A stretch of DNA of 35,582 bases from Gemmatimonadota bacterium (GCA_026387895.1 JAPLKT010000041.1:1-35582), one strand, 5' to 3'. Shown: positions 7,229 through 15,803, numbered from the stretch's first letter. The notes: generated by a model from the sequence alone, not told the origin. Translations and numbers: made by a program.

Positions 7229-8055
7229 TCAGCCGAGGAGCTTCAGGATTCCCTGGCCGGCCTGGTTGGCCTGGGCGAGGATCGCGGTGCCGGCCTGCGC
7301 GAGGATGTTGCTCTTGGAAAAGTTCACCATCTCATCCGCCATGTCGACGTCGCGGATCGTGCTCTCGGCGGCCGAGTAGTTCTGAACAGTGGTCTTCAGG
7401 TTCGCGACCGCGTTCTCCATGCGGCTCTGGCTGGCGCCGATGTAACCGAGGGAGGCGTTGACGCTTCCGATCGCGCTGTCCAGAGCGGTCAGGGCAGTCT
7501 GCGCGTTGGCAAGCGTGTCCACAGCGGAGCTGCCGATTCCGAGCGTGGTGGTCGACAGGTCCATCTTGGTGCCGTCCACGGCAGTGTATCGTTGCCCGTG
7601 TAGTCGCCCGAGGCGCCGACGAGGAAGGTTGCGGCGTAGGTGCCGTCGAGCAGCGACGTGCCCTGGAACTTGGTGCCGCTGACCGTGCGGTCAATCTCGG
7701 CGGCGAGCTGCGTGAACTCGTCGTTGATGCGACCGCGACCGTTGCTGTCCACCGTGTCCGACGCGGCCTGCGTGGCGAGCTCCTTCATACGCTCCAGCAT
7801 CGACTGCACCGACGAAGCGGCGCCTTCCGCAATGCTGTACACTGAGTTCGCCTGCTCCGCGTTACGCGTCGCCTGGTTGTACGAGCGGATGTCCGAGCGC
7901 AGGACGTTCGCTGTGCCAAGGCCGGCGGCGTCATCAGCCGCGCGGGTGATACGGAAGCCCGAGGACAGCTTCTGGGTGGAGGAGGCAACCGCGTTCTGCG
8001 AGTTGGTGAGGTTGCGGGCTGCCGAGAGGGCACTGACGTTCGTGTTGATGCGCAT
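7229..8055 (-). pseudogene. fliC: Flagellin FliC, interrupted by a one-base frameshift
   Basis: Flagellin is the filament subunit. The N-terminal D0/D1 part (MRINTNVSALSAARNLTNSQ, then LSSGFRITRAADDAAGL) is read from 8055. The C-terminal D1/D0 part (ASQSRMENAV, then ILAQAGTAILAQANQAGQGILKLLG) is read in a different frame and ends at 7229. The frames separate at about 7581-7595, after ASGDYTGNDT. Adding one base there joins the halves into 275 residues, a normal short-flagellin length, and restores AVDGTKMDLSTTTLGIG. As written, the first frame reads on to 7489 with Arg/Pro-rich nonsense. A sequencing or assembly error is as likely as a true mutation. The ribosome-binding site is GGGAG at 8063-8067. 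fliD and fliS follow. Confidence 0.9.
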
Positions 8056-8062
8056 GGTATTG

Positions 8063-8121
8063 CTCCCTAGTGTGCGTTGGAGGGAATCCGTTCCCTCGTG
8101 AGTCGATGCGTAAGTGCATCG
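8063..8121 (-). promoter_or_regulatory. fliC leader with two hairpins and candidate CsrA sites
   Basis: The transcript carries two perfect hairpins. The first is CGATGC/GCATCG (8104-8121, 6-base loop). The second is GAGGGAA/TTCCCTC (8080-8097), whose 4-base loop is CGGA. A GGA displayed in a hairpin loop plus a second GGA inside the Shine-Dalgarno sequence (GGGAG, 8063-8067) is the arrangement of the CsrA sites in the Bacillus subtilis hag leader. fliW, whose product antagonises CsrA, is the next gene upstream. csrA itself is not in the window. Confidence 0.5.
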
Positions 8122-8134
8122 CCTCCACTGACCA

Positions 8135-8161
8135 TTATCGACCAGACCATCTCAGACTTTA
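8135..8161 (-). promoter_or_regulatory. Sigma28 (FliA) promoter P1 of fliC
   Basis: The minus strand reads TAAAGTCT, then 11 bases, then GTCGATAA. This fits the sigma28 consensus TAAAGTTT-N11-GCCGATAA with two mismatches and exact spacing. Transcription would start near 8128, giving a leader of about 72 bases. Confidence 0.88.
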
Positions 8162-8267
8162 GCGTCGCAGCGCAGCGTGTCTGAACTCGCTCGTGAATCA
8201 CCTGCAACAACATTTTCTGCACCGGCGAAAACTGTTTTCTATCGTCACAACAGTTTCACATTCACTC

Positions 8268-8294
8268 TTATCGGCTGCTGTATGAATTTCTGTA
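8268..8294 (-). promoter_or_regulatory. Possible second sigma28 promoter P2 upstream of fliC
   Basis: The minus strand reads TACAGAAA, then 11 bases, then GCCGATAA. The -10 is a perfect sigma28 match; the -35 is weaker (TACAG for TAAAG). It lies 133 bases upstream of P1, between fliW and fliC. The rest of the 8162-8328 gap shows no gene. Confidence 0.5.
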
Positions 8295-8328
8295 ATCGTG
8301 TATCACCGCGGTGTGCGCATCACGGCAC

Positions 8329-8799
8329 TCACGCGATCTTCGTCACAGGAAACGATTCGCGAATGCCCCACGGACCATCACCAAGCACCAGCTGCATGCC
8401 ACGACGACGTCCATGATTTAGAAGCAACGGTCCTTGCAGATTCGCGGTGGCATGCTCGCCGGCGCGGCCAGGCAGCGTGACGATCGCGTAGACCGCGACT
8501 TCATTTGGCTGACCGGCGTCGAGACGACGCACGTCGGAATCACTGAGCTCAACGGAGTATCCCTCAAAGGCGAGGAATGGATCCACGAGCAAGAAGGCGA
8601 GCCCGGAACGATCCACCGACTGCAACCACGCCGTGCCTTGCTTGGCGCCGGTGATAAACACCCAGCGCTGGCACGACGGGAATCCTGGAATGCCCGCGGG
8701 AAAATCCACGAACGCGTCGTCGGCGACCGCGAGTGGGCCGAACAGCTCCGACTGGATCGTCGTCATGCGAGTTGAAGCATCGGACATCGTGTCGTTCAT
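8329..8799 (-). CDS. fliW: Flagellar assembly factor FliW
   Basis: FliW binds flagellin and, when flagellin is used up, binds and inhibits the translational repressor CsrA. The 156-residue protein matches the family throughout: FPAGIPGFPSCQRWVF, the WLQSVDRSGLAFLLVDPF core, the VAVYAIVTLPG strand, and ATANLQGPLLLNHGRRRGMQLVL. Its ATG overlaps the flgL stop codon (ATGA). There is no Shine-Dalgarno sequence, so translation is probably coupled to flgL. A second in-frame ATG lies four codons later. csrA, often adjacent to fliW, is absent here. Confidence 0.93.
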   Translation of the reverse strand: MNDTMSDASTRMTTIQSELFGPLAVADDAFVDFPAGIPGFPSCQRWVFITGAKQGTAWLQSVDRSGLAFLLVDPFLAFEGYSVELSDSDVRRLDAGQPNEVAVYAIVTLPGRAGEHATANLQGPLLLNHGRRRGMQLVLGDGPWGIRESFPVTKIA

Positions 8800-9698
8800 C
8801 GGAGGTAATCGGTGAGTGAGAGGTTGAGAATGCGCGACGTTGCGGCCATCGCAGCCTGATACGCGGTCTGTCGTGATGTGAGCATCGTGATCGCGGCTTC
8901 GATATCCACATCCTGCAGATTCGAGGTCGAGGCTTGGAGTTGCTGGGTGAGCGAGGTCAGGTTCGAGTCGGCGAGCTGCAACTGACTGGCGCGCGCCCCG
9001 ACTTCTCCGAGTTGGCTCTGGACTTTCGCAAACGCGCTGTGGCTGTCGCCAATGAGGGACTGCAGCGTCGTGATATCATTGGTTTGCAACGCCGCGGCCA
9101 TGTCTTGCAAGGTCTTGAGTGGCCCAGCGGTGGAGTTCCCAAAGACGGTGGCGCCATCGTGCGTCGGTGTGAGCTGTTGTCCGCTCCCGATCTGCACCGT
9201 GCGTACACCCGTCGGCTGGCCGGACACCGTAAAGGTTGCCGTCGCGCCGCCAGTATTGATGGCGAAGGGTGCCGTGCTCGACGACGTGCCACCGAACAGG
9301 TAGTCCGCGCCATCCTTCGCGTTTCCGAGATTCACGGCCTGAGCGAGCAACTGGCTCATCTCGGAACCCGCGGCATTGCGTGTGGCGGCGTCCGCCGTGT
9401 CGGTAGCCTGCGCAATCGCGAGTTCACGTGCGCGCGAGAGAATATCACCGAGTTGATTGAGGGCCGATTCTTCAAGCGTCGCGCGTGCCGTCGCCAGATT
9501 AACGTTGCGCTGATACTGCGTTACTGAGCGAAGCTGACTCTGATTCTGCATCACGGCATGGGCAGCGGCCGGATCGACCGACGCCTCGGTGAACCGCTTG
9601 CCGCTCGAAATCTGTTGCTGCGCCGCGTCGACCTGACCGCGGAGCGTGCTCAGATTCAGAACTGCGTTATCGCTGATGCTGAAGTTCGTGACACGCAT
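8796..9698 (-). CDS. flgL: Hook-filament junction protein FlgL
   Basis: FlgL (HAP3) joins the hook to the filament. The 300-residue product has the flagellin-like N-terminal helix (LSTLRGQVDAAQQQISSGKRF) followed by the FlgL-type phrase EASVDPAAAHAVMQNQSQLR. The C-terminal helix (EAAITMLTSRQTAYQAAMAA) also matches. I chose the ATG at 9698 (MRVTNFSIS, as in FlgL); an ATG at 9713 would add five residues. It is first in a two-gene operon with fliW under a sigma54 promoter. flgK, usually just upstream, is not in this window. Confidence 0.93.
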   Translation of the reverse strand: MRVTNFSISDNAVLNLSTLRGQVDAAQQQISSGKRFTEASVDPAAAHAVMQNQSQLRSVTQYQRNVNLATARATLEESALNQLGDILSRARELAIAQATDTADAATRNAAGSEMSQLLAQAVNLGNAKDGADYLFGGTSSSTAPFAINTGGATATFTVSGQPTGVRTVQIGSGQQLTPTHDGATVFGNSTAGPLKTLQDMAAALQTNDITTLQSLIGDSHSAFAKVQSQLGEVGARASQLQLADSNLTSLTQQLQASTSNLQDVDIEAAITMLTSRQTAYQAAMAATSRILNLSLTDYLR

Positions 9699-9757
9699 CG
9701 ATGGACCATCCATGAGCAGGTGTTGGCGGACAAAGCTGCCGCCTCGCGGGCTAATTG

Positions 9758-9774
9758 AGCACGATTCGTGCCAG
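9758..9774 (-). promoter_or_regulatory. Sigma54 promoter of flgL-fliW
   Basis: The minus strand reads CTGGCACGAATCGTGCT. It matches YTGGCACGRN3TTGCW at every fixed position except one (G for T in the first base of the -12 box). The GG-N10-GC spacing is exact. The predicted start is near 9747, about 50 bases before the flgL ATG. Confidence 0.82.
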
Positions 9775-9947
9775 AGCCATCTGAAGCGATAGCCGTCACG
9801 AAACTGGCCGCCTCACCTGCCAGCCCTCTGGCCGAACTGTGTACTCTTTCGATTCCCTCTAGGGTGTCATCCCGAGTGGAGCATGGTTCCGCAGCGCTGC
9901 TTAAATGAATGCGGCGCAAATATTTCGATCTTCCTGCGAGAAATACC

Positions 9948-9975
9948 TAAAGTCTTGTGTGCCACGGGCCGACAT
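9948..9975 (+). promoter_or_regulatory. Sigma28 promoter of the unknown flagellar-linked gene pair
   Basis: TAAAGTCT is followed, after 12 bases, by GCCGACAT. The -35 box is the same octamer as in fliC P1. The -10 has two mismatches and the spacer is one base longer than ideal. The predicted start lies close to an ATG at 9983, so the mRNA may be leaderless. Confidence 0.6.
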
Positions 9976-9997
9976 ATCACTCATGGATTCCTTCACC

Positions 9998-10389
9998 ATG
10001 ACTCTCATTCGAAGCTCGAACCCCGACTTGCGTCCGCATCCGCGGCTCGTCAAGCCGGCGCCAGCCCCATCGGCGTCCGTTCGGGTATCGACCCTCGACG
10101 TTCGCGTCGGGGCCCGTGTGACAGATCATCTGACGGTGAACTATCCGGCACTTCGGGAGGCATTGCGGCAAGAATCGCCGACCAGCGGATCCTCGACGAA
10201 CTCAAGGCCCGCCTCACTAATGGAGAGGCTCCTCTTGAGGCCGTCGAGGCGGTCGCGGCGACCTACACCGCCGCCCCGTCGAAGGCACCTGGACAGGCCT
10301 CCGGACAGGCCTCCGGACAGGCCTCCGGACAGGCTTCAGGCCAGCCCGCGAGCCCGTCCACTGGTCCTCAGCTTCGGCTCACCAAGTGA
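9998..10389 (+). pseudogene. Unknown sigma28-linked protein, frameshifted, with GQAS repeats
   Basis: I do not recognise this protein. Coding-like sequence starts at MTLIRSSNPDLRPHP (ATG 9998, or 9983 with five more residues). It runs in one frame to about 10,170 (YPALREALRQ), then continues in the next frame (RIADQRILDELKARL) to a stop at 10389. One added base in the CAAGAA stretch near 10,170 would give about 130 residues. The result would have a basic, proline-rich head, a helical middle (about residues 45-85), and a tail with four GQAS repeats encoded by a 12-base tandem repeat. A real mutation or a sequencing error are both possible. The promoter and the neighbouring flgM imply a late flagellar role. 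Confidence 0.55.
10291..10338 (+). repeat. 12-base tandem repeat, four units
   Basis: GGACAGGCCTCC is repeated four times (the last copy as GGACAGGCTTCA) and encodes GQAS units. The length is a multiple of three, so copy-number change would keep the frame. Confidence 0.9.
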
Positions 10390-10751
10390 AACTGTATCGC
10401 CGACAGGCTCCGCCGGGCACTCGCTGGGGGGGCCTCGTCCTCCTCGCGACACTGGCGGATGGCCCCATGCCTGGCCCCATGCCTGAGGCGATGGCCGCTG
10501 GCTCAAAGGGGGCTGCACCGACCAACTCCGCACCTGAGCAGCCGAGCTGGTCCGTAGCTGACATGATCGCATTGGCCACCACTCAGGTGGACCGCCAACC
10601 CGCCATGCTGCGGGCGGCGCGCGCACGTGCCTCGAGCATCCGCGATCACGCCGCTGTTTCGCTGACCTCCGGACCCCTGGGTGGTTCAGGTACCCCCACA
10701 TCCGGACATTCTGGCGCGAAAAATGCAGTACCGTTCGAAGTGCGTTACTAG
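10386..10751 (+). CDS. Unknown 121-residue protein coupled to the preceding gene
   Basis: I do not recognise this protein. It starts with a GTG that overlaps the previous stop codon (GTGA), which indicates translational coupling. Residues 12-25 (TRWGGLVLLATLADG) form a short hydrophobic stretch after Arg/Lys, possibly a weak signal or anchor. A GPMPGPMP repeat follows. The middle (about residues 55-90: VADMIALATTQVDRQPAMLR) looks helical, and the tail is Gly/Ser-rich. It sits 113 bases before flgM. A flagellar role is inferred from position only. Confidence 0.6.
   Translation: MKLYRRQAPPGTRWGGLVLLATLADGPMPGPMPEAMAAGSKGAAPTNSAPEQPSWSVADMIALATTQVDRQPAMLRAARARASSIRDHAAVSLTSGPLGGSGTPTSGHSGAKNAVPFEVRY
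10461..10484 (+). repeat. 12-base direct repeat, two units
   Basis: GGCCCCATGCCT occurs twice in a row, encoding the GPMPGPMP segment of the unknown 121-residue protein. Confidence 0.85.
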
Positions 10752-10812
10752 GATCTCGGCCTGACCGTCAGCCTGAGCAGCCGTTGCTGATTAGCCGGTG
10801 CTGAGCAGTCGC

Positions 10813-10839
10813 TAAAGTATTTTCGCTCGCTGTCGATAT
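10813..10839 (+). promoter_or_regulatory. Sigma28 promoter of flgM
   Basis: TAAAGTAT, 11 bases, GTCGATAT: a near-consensus sigma28 promoter with exact spacing. Its start near 10,847 is just before the AGGAGG ribosome-binding site (10849-10854). flgM would thus be made by the sigma factor it inhibits, a negative feedback loop known from enteric bacteria. Confidence 0.85.
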
Positions 10840-10864
10840 TGCTCGTACAGGAGGAAACATCGAA

Positions 10865-11191
10865 ATGAAGATTGGAAACATCGGAACGCCGGCGTCCAAA
10901 CTCGCCACCACCACCGTCAACCGCGACTCGGCCAAGCCGACCGCGTCGTCGGTGTCGTCCCCCGTTACGACCTCGCGTGCTCCAAAGCGCGATGCCGTAA
11001 CGCTTTCGGCCGAAGGGCTCGCCATGTCCAAGAGCGATGGCGCGAACACCGCGAGCGCCGCGAGCGCCGCGAGCGCCGCGAGCGCCGCACGCTTAGCGGA
11101 GATTCGCCAGCGGGTGAACCAAAAGGCATACGACTCGGCCGAAGTGCTGGATTCGGTCGCTCGCGCGATCCTGAAGTCCGGCGACCTGTAG
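10865..11191 (+). CDS. flgM: Anti-sigma28 factor FlgM
   Basis: FlgM holds sigma28 (FliA) inactive until the hook is complete and is then exported. The 108-residue protein has the family layout: MKIGNI start, a disordered linker, the DAVTLSAEG motif at about residues 43-51, and a C-terminal sigma-binding part (LAEIRQRVNQKAYDSAEVLDSVARAIL). The linker contains ASAASAASAASAA, encoded by four copies of a 9-base repeat. The ATG has an excellent AGGAGG site ten bases upstream. A 56-codon ORF and a terminator follow. Confidence 0.9.
   Translation: MKIGNIGTPASKLATTTVNRDSAKPTASSVSSPVTTSRAPKRDAVTLSAEGLAMSKSDGANTASAASAASAASAARLAEIRQRVNQKAYDSAEVLDSVARAILKSGDL
11051..11086 (+). repeat. 9-base tandem repeat inside flgM, four units
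   Basis: GCGAGCGCC is repeated four times without change, encoding the Ala/Ser linker of FlgM. The unit is a multiple of three, so slippage would alter linker length without breaking the gene. Confidence 0.92.
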
Positions 11192-11227
11192 TCGTCGTCC
11201 CATCTCCTCAGCCCCACAGAGATTCCC

Positions 11228-11398
11228 ATGACGCCAGCACGAATCGAAGAGATCCTCTATAACTCCGAAGTCGCGCTGCGCGCCGTGGACCTTGAAGTCT
11301 CGACCCTTCGGGCAATGCCGAACCGAGATGGCGGAGCAGGAAGCACCTCGCTGGCCTGGGGCACGGACGCCTCGACGGGATCGGCAGCCGAGGGCTGA
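11228..11398 (+). CDS. Unknown 56-residue protein downstream of flgM
   Basis: The ORF begins MTPARIEEILYNSEVALRAV and continues DLEVSTLRAMPNRDGGAG, ending just before a strong terminator. The first 30 residues would form an amphipathic helix; the rest is Gly/Ser/Ala-rich. There is a CACAGAGATTCCC stretch but no strong ribosome-binding site. It lies 36 bases after flgM in the same transcript. The position would suit a FlgN-like chaperone, but the protein is too short and shows no family signature. It may simply be a small unknown flagellar protein. Confidence 0.5.
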   Translation: MTPARIEEILYNSEVALRAVDLEVSTLRAMPNRDGGAGSTSLAWGTDASTGSAAEG

Positions 11399-11407
11399 GG
11401 AACCAAA

Positions 11408-11437
11408 GAGCGCCACCCGGATGGGTGGCGCTCCCTT
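11408..11437 (+). terminator. Intrinsic terminator of the flgM operon
   Basis: GAGCGCCACCC (11408-11418) and GGGTGGCGCTC (11423-11433) form a perfect 11-base-pair stem with a GGAT loop, followed by CCTTTT. It separates the flagellar cluster from the translation operon. Confidence 0.92.
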
Positions 11438-11459
11438 TTGATTTATATAGGTAGGCTCA

Positions 11460-11502
11460 AACCGCTGGGTAGACCCCTGAATCCTGGGATCACCCAGCGG
11501 TT
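11460..11502. repeat. 11-base inverted repeat at the fusA-operon promoter
   Basis: AACCGCTGGGT (11460-11470) and ACCCAGCGGTT (11492-11502) are perfect inverted copies 21 bases apart. The right arm overlaps the candidate -35 box. The spacer can also pair internally (CCC with GGG). It could be an operator, or a hairpin backing up the terminator at 11408. Confidence 0.65.
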
Positions 11503-11528
11503 GACTTAAGGGCCGCCCTCGCTATCTT
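11501..11528 (+). promoter_or_regulatory. Candidate housekeeping promoter of the fusA-map operon
   Basis: TTGACT (11501-11506), a 16-base spacer, and TATCTT (11523-11528). Transcription would start near 11,535, leaving a leader of about 485 bases before fusA. It is the best sigma70-type site seen between the flgM terminator and fusA. Confidence 0.55.
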
Positions 11529-11534
11529 CCTAAG

Positions 11535-11628
11535 GCTCTGGCAGAAAGTGTCACACGCTAGAGCAAAACCGGTGAACTGCGTACCGGGACTTATGGGCTC
11601 GCCAACGTGCTGATGTCATCATAGCACG
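11535..11628 (+). ncRNA. Structured leader RNA upstream of fusA, type unknown
   Basis: Right after the predicted start are three possible helices: GCTCT (11535-11539) with AGAGC (11560-11564), CCGGT (11569-11573) with ACCGG (11583-11587), and CGTGCT (11606-11611) with AGCACG (11623-11628). GAGC at 11561-11564 can instead pair with GCTC at 11597-11600, enclosing the second helix. This gives two mutually exclusive folds, as in attenuators and riboswitches. I match it to no known family. The remaining 11629-12020 shows no convincing gene; it contains a 14-base palindrome. Confidence 0.35.
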
Positions 11629-11898
11629 CGCGGGGATTGTGGGATCAGTCTACCGAATGTTTCCGCTCTGTGCGGACACTGAGGTTCCCGAAAAGCAACG
11701 CAGGACAAATTGACGTCGGAATGGATCGCGAGACGGGTGTCTCACGATTGCTGCACAACTTCCGGCGCGCCGAGGGTCCCCGTTCGCGCAGCAGTGGCGA
11801 ATGTACCCGGCGAGAGCGGATGGATACCAATCCTGCCGTCGTAGCGAGTTATTCGTGCTGCGATGTGTCAGGGTGAATGGTCCAGCCGCGTTTTTGCT

Positions 11899-11912
11899 CC
11901 CAGACGTCTGGG
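11899..11912. promoter_or_regulatory. 14-base palindrome in the fusA leader
   Basis: CCCAGACGTCTGGG is a perfect palindrome 108 bases upstream of the fusA ATG. It could be bound by a dimeric regulator. No promoter is obvious next to it. Confidence 0.35.
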
Positions 11913-12020
11913 GTAGGGCACGAAAGCAGTCTCGAAGGTGCAGGAATCGAATACGAGTATCCATAATATCGCGGCGGCACAGTCTGCCTCGAACGACGCA
12001 AATACGGGATTCTGATTACG

Positions 12021-14147
<2,127 letters not shown>

Positions 14148-14225
14148 GCAGGTTTCGGCAGTAGGTAGGAAGTTTCAAGCGCAACACCCGGGTTTCCATC
14201 AACCAACTAGCAGCAGGATTCGACA

Positions 14226-15428
14226 ATGGCCAAGGCAAAGTTCGAGCGCAATAAGCCGCACGTGAACGTCGGTACGATCGGTCACGTGGACCACGGCAAG
14301 ACGACGACCACCGCGGCGCTGACGAAGGTGTCGGCCGACCTCGGCTTCGGCACCAAGTACATCGCATACGATCAGGTCGCGAAGGCGTCTGAGTCGCAGG
14401 GCCGTCGTGACCCCACGAAGATCCTGACGATCGCCACGTCGCACGTTGAGTACGAGACGGCCAACCGTCACTGCGCCCACGTCGACTGCCCAGGCCACGC
14501 GGACTACGTCAAGAACATGATCACGGGTGCTGCGCAGATGGACGGCGCGATCCTCGTGGTGAGCGCGGTCGACGGCCCGATGCCGCAGACCCGTGAGCAC
14601 ATCCTGCTCGCGAAGCAGGTGAACGTGCCGAAGGTCGTCGTGTTCCTGAACAAGTGCGACCTCGTTGAGGACGCCGAGCTTCTGGATCTCGTCGAACTCG
14701 AAGTGCGTGAACTGCTCTCCAAGTACGGCTTCGACGGCGACAACGCCCCGGTCGTGCGTGGCGCGGCGATCCGTGCAATCGAAGGCGAACAGCAGTGGGT
14801 GGACTCGATCAAGGCGCTGTACGACGCTCTTGATACGTACATCCCGGAGCCGATGCGCGAAGTCGACAAGCCGTTCCTGATGCCGGTCGAAGACGTGTTC
14901 TCGATCACCGGTCGTGGCACGGTGGCGACGGGCCGTATCGAGCGTGGCAAGATCAAGGTGGGCGAGGAAATCGCCCTCGTCGGTTTCCACTCGGACAAGA
15001 AGTCCGTGGTGACGGGCGTCGAAATGTTCCGCAAGCTGCTGGATGACGGTCAGGCCGGTGACAACGTCGGTCTTCTGCTCCGCGGCGTGGACAAGAAGGA
15101 CATTGAGCGCGGCATGGTGTTGGCCAAGCCAGGCTCGATCCCCCCGCACACCAAGTGCGAGGCCGAGGTCTACGTGCTCACGAAGGATGAAGGCGGCCGT
15201 CACACGCCGTTCTTCAAGGGATACCGCCCGCAGTTCTATTTCCGTACGACGGACGTAACGGGCTCGATCGAGCTTCCGGCCGGCACGGAGATGGTGATGC
15301 CGGGTGACAACATCCAGATGACCATCGAGTTGATCACGCCGATCGCCATGGAAGAGGCGCTTCGCTTCGCGATTCGCGAGGGCGGCCGCACGGTGGGCGC
15401 TGGCGTCATCACGAAGATCCTCGCGTAA
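14226..15428 (+). CDS. tuf: Elongation factor Tu with an enlarged switch I loop
   Basis: EF-Tu delivers aminoacyl-tRNA to the ribosome. The 400-residue protein has GHVDHGKTT (residues 19-27), DCPGHADYV with the catalytic His, NKCDL, and the three usual domains ending in GAGVITKIL. Switch I is odd. Between YDQ (48-50) and TSHVEYE (71-77) lies [19 protein letters not shown], about five residues longer than in E. coli, and the near-universal RGITI is KILTI. The GTP-binding Thr (T68) is kept. The DNA shows no sign of frameshift. The ATG has an AGCAGGA site, 78 bases after fusA. Confidence 0.97.
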   Translation: MAKAKFERNKPHVNVGTIGHVDHGKTTTTAALTKVSADLGFGTKYIAYDQVAKASESQGRRDPTKILTIATSHVEYETANRHCAHVDCPGHADYVKNMITGAAQMDGAILVVSAVDGPMPQTREHILLAKQVNVPKVVVFLNKCDLVEDAELLDLVELEVRELLSKYGFDGDNAPVVRGAAIRAIEGEQQWVDSIKALYDALDTYIPEPMREVDKPFLMPVEDVFSITGRGTVATGRIERGKIKVGEEIALVGFHSDKKSVVTGVEMFRKLLDDGQAGDNVGLLLRGVDKKDIERGMVLAKPGSIPPHTKCEAEVYVLTKDEGGRHTPFFKGYRPQFYFRTTDVTGSIELPAGTEMVMPGDNIQMTIELITPIAMEEALRFAIREGGRTVGAGVITKILA

Positions 15429-15443
15429 GCAGAACTGGACCTA

Positions 15444-15470
15444 CCGGCGCCGTCGCATCGGCGGCGCCGG
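15444..15470 (+). other. Stem-loop between tuf and rpsJ
   Basis: CCGGCGCCG (15444-15452) and CGGCGCCGG (15462-15470) form a perfect 9-base-pair stem. No T-run follows, so it is more likely an mRNA-processing or partial-termination site than a full terminator. Confidence 0.55.
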
Positions 15471-15494
15471 GCGGGTCTCTTCACTGAGAGTAAC

Positions 15495-15803
15495 ATGGCT
15501 GGCAGAATCCGTATCCGTTTGAAGGCGTTCGACCACGCGGTGATCGACCAGGCCGCTGCTGACATTGTGCGCACGGCCGAGAAGACCGGGGCGCAGGTGT
15601 CGGGGCCGATTCCGCTCCCGACGAAGACGCAGCGTTGGACTGTTCTCCGGTCCCCGCACGTCGACAAGAAGTCGCGTGAGCAGTTTGAGTTGAAGACGCA
15701 CAAGCGGGTGATCGATATTCTCGATTCCCGCGCCCAGACGGTGGACGCGCTGACGAAGCTCGATCTGCCAGCCGGTGTGGACGTCGAGATCAAGGTTCAG
15801 TAG
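15495..15803 (+). CDS. rpsJ: Small ribosomal subunit protein uS10
   Basis: S10 is part of the 30S head and also serves in NusB-linked antitermination. The 102-residue product is of normal length, with the family phrases [14 protein letters not shown], the loop [20 protein letters not shown] and [13 protein letters not shown]. It starts the S10 cluster 66 bases after tuf. The ATG follows a GAGAG sequence. Confidence 0.98.
   Translation: MAGRIRIRLKAFDHAVIDQAAADIVRTAEKTGAQVSGPIPLPTKTQRWTVLRSPHVDKKSREQFELKTHKRVIDILDSRAQTVDALTKLDLPAGVDVEIKVQ

Noticed and set aside
9656-9919. Minus-strand 87-codon open frame upstream of flgL
   Set aside because: It spans the sigma54 promoter and overlaps flgL in another frame. 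The protein matches no flagellar family.
10291-10338. Repeats considered as a CRISPR array
   Set aside because: The 12-base units are contiguous with no spacers and are in frame within a coding sequence.
11545-11605. Resemblance of the fusA leader to a c-di-GMP (GEMM-I) riboswitch
   Set aside because: The layout (GCAAAACC, stem, GGGAC) is similar, but the conserved GGACGCAAAGC segment is absent.
11930-11965. tRNA-like T-loop (TTCGATTCC on the minus strand)
   Set aside because: The flanking bases do not form a T-stem, and no acceptor or anticodon arm fits.
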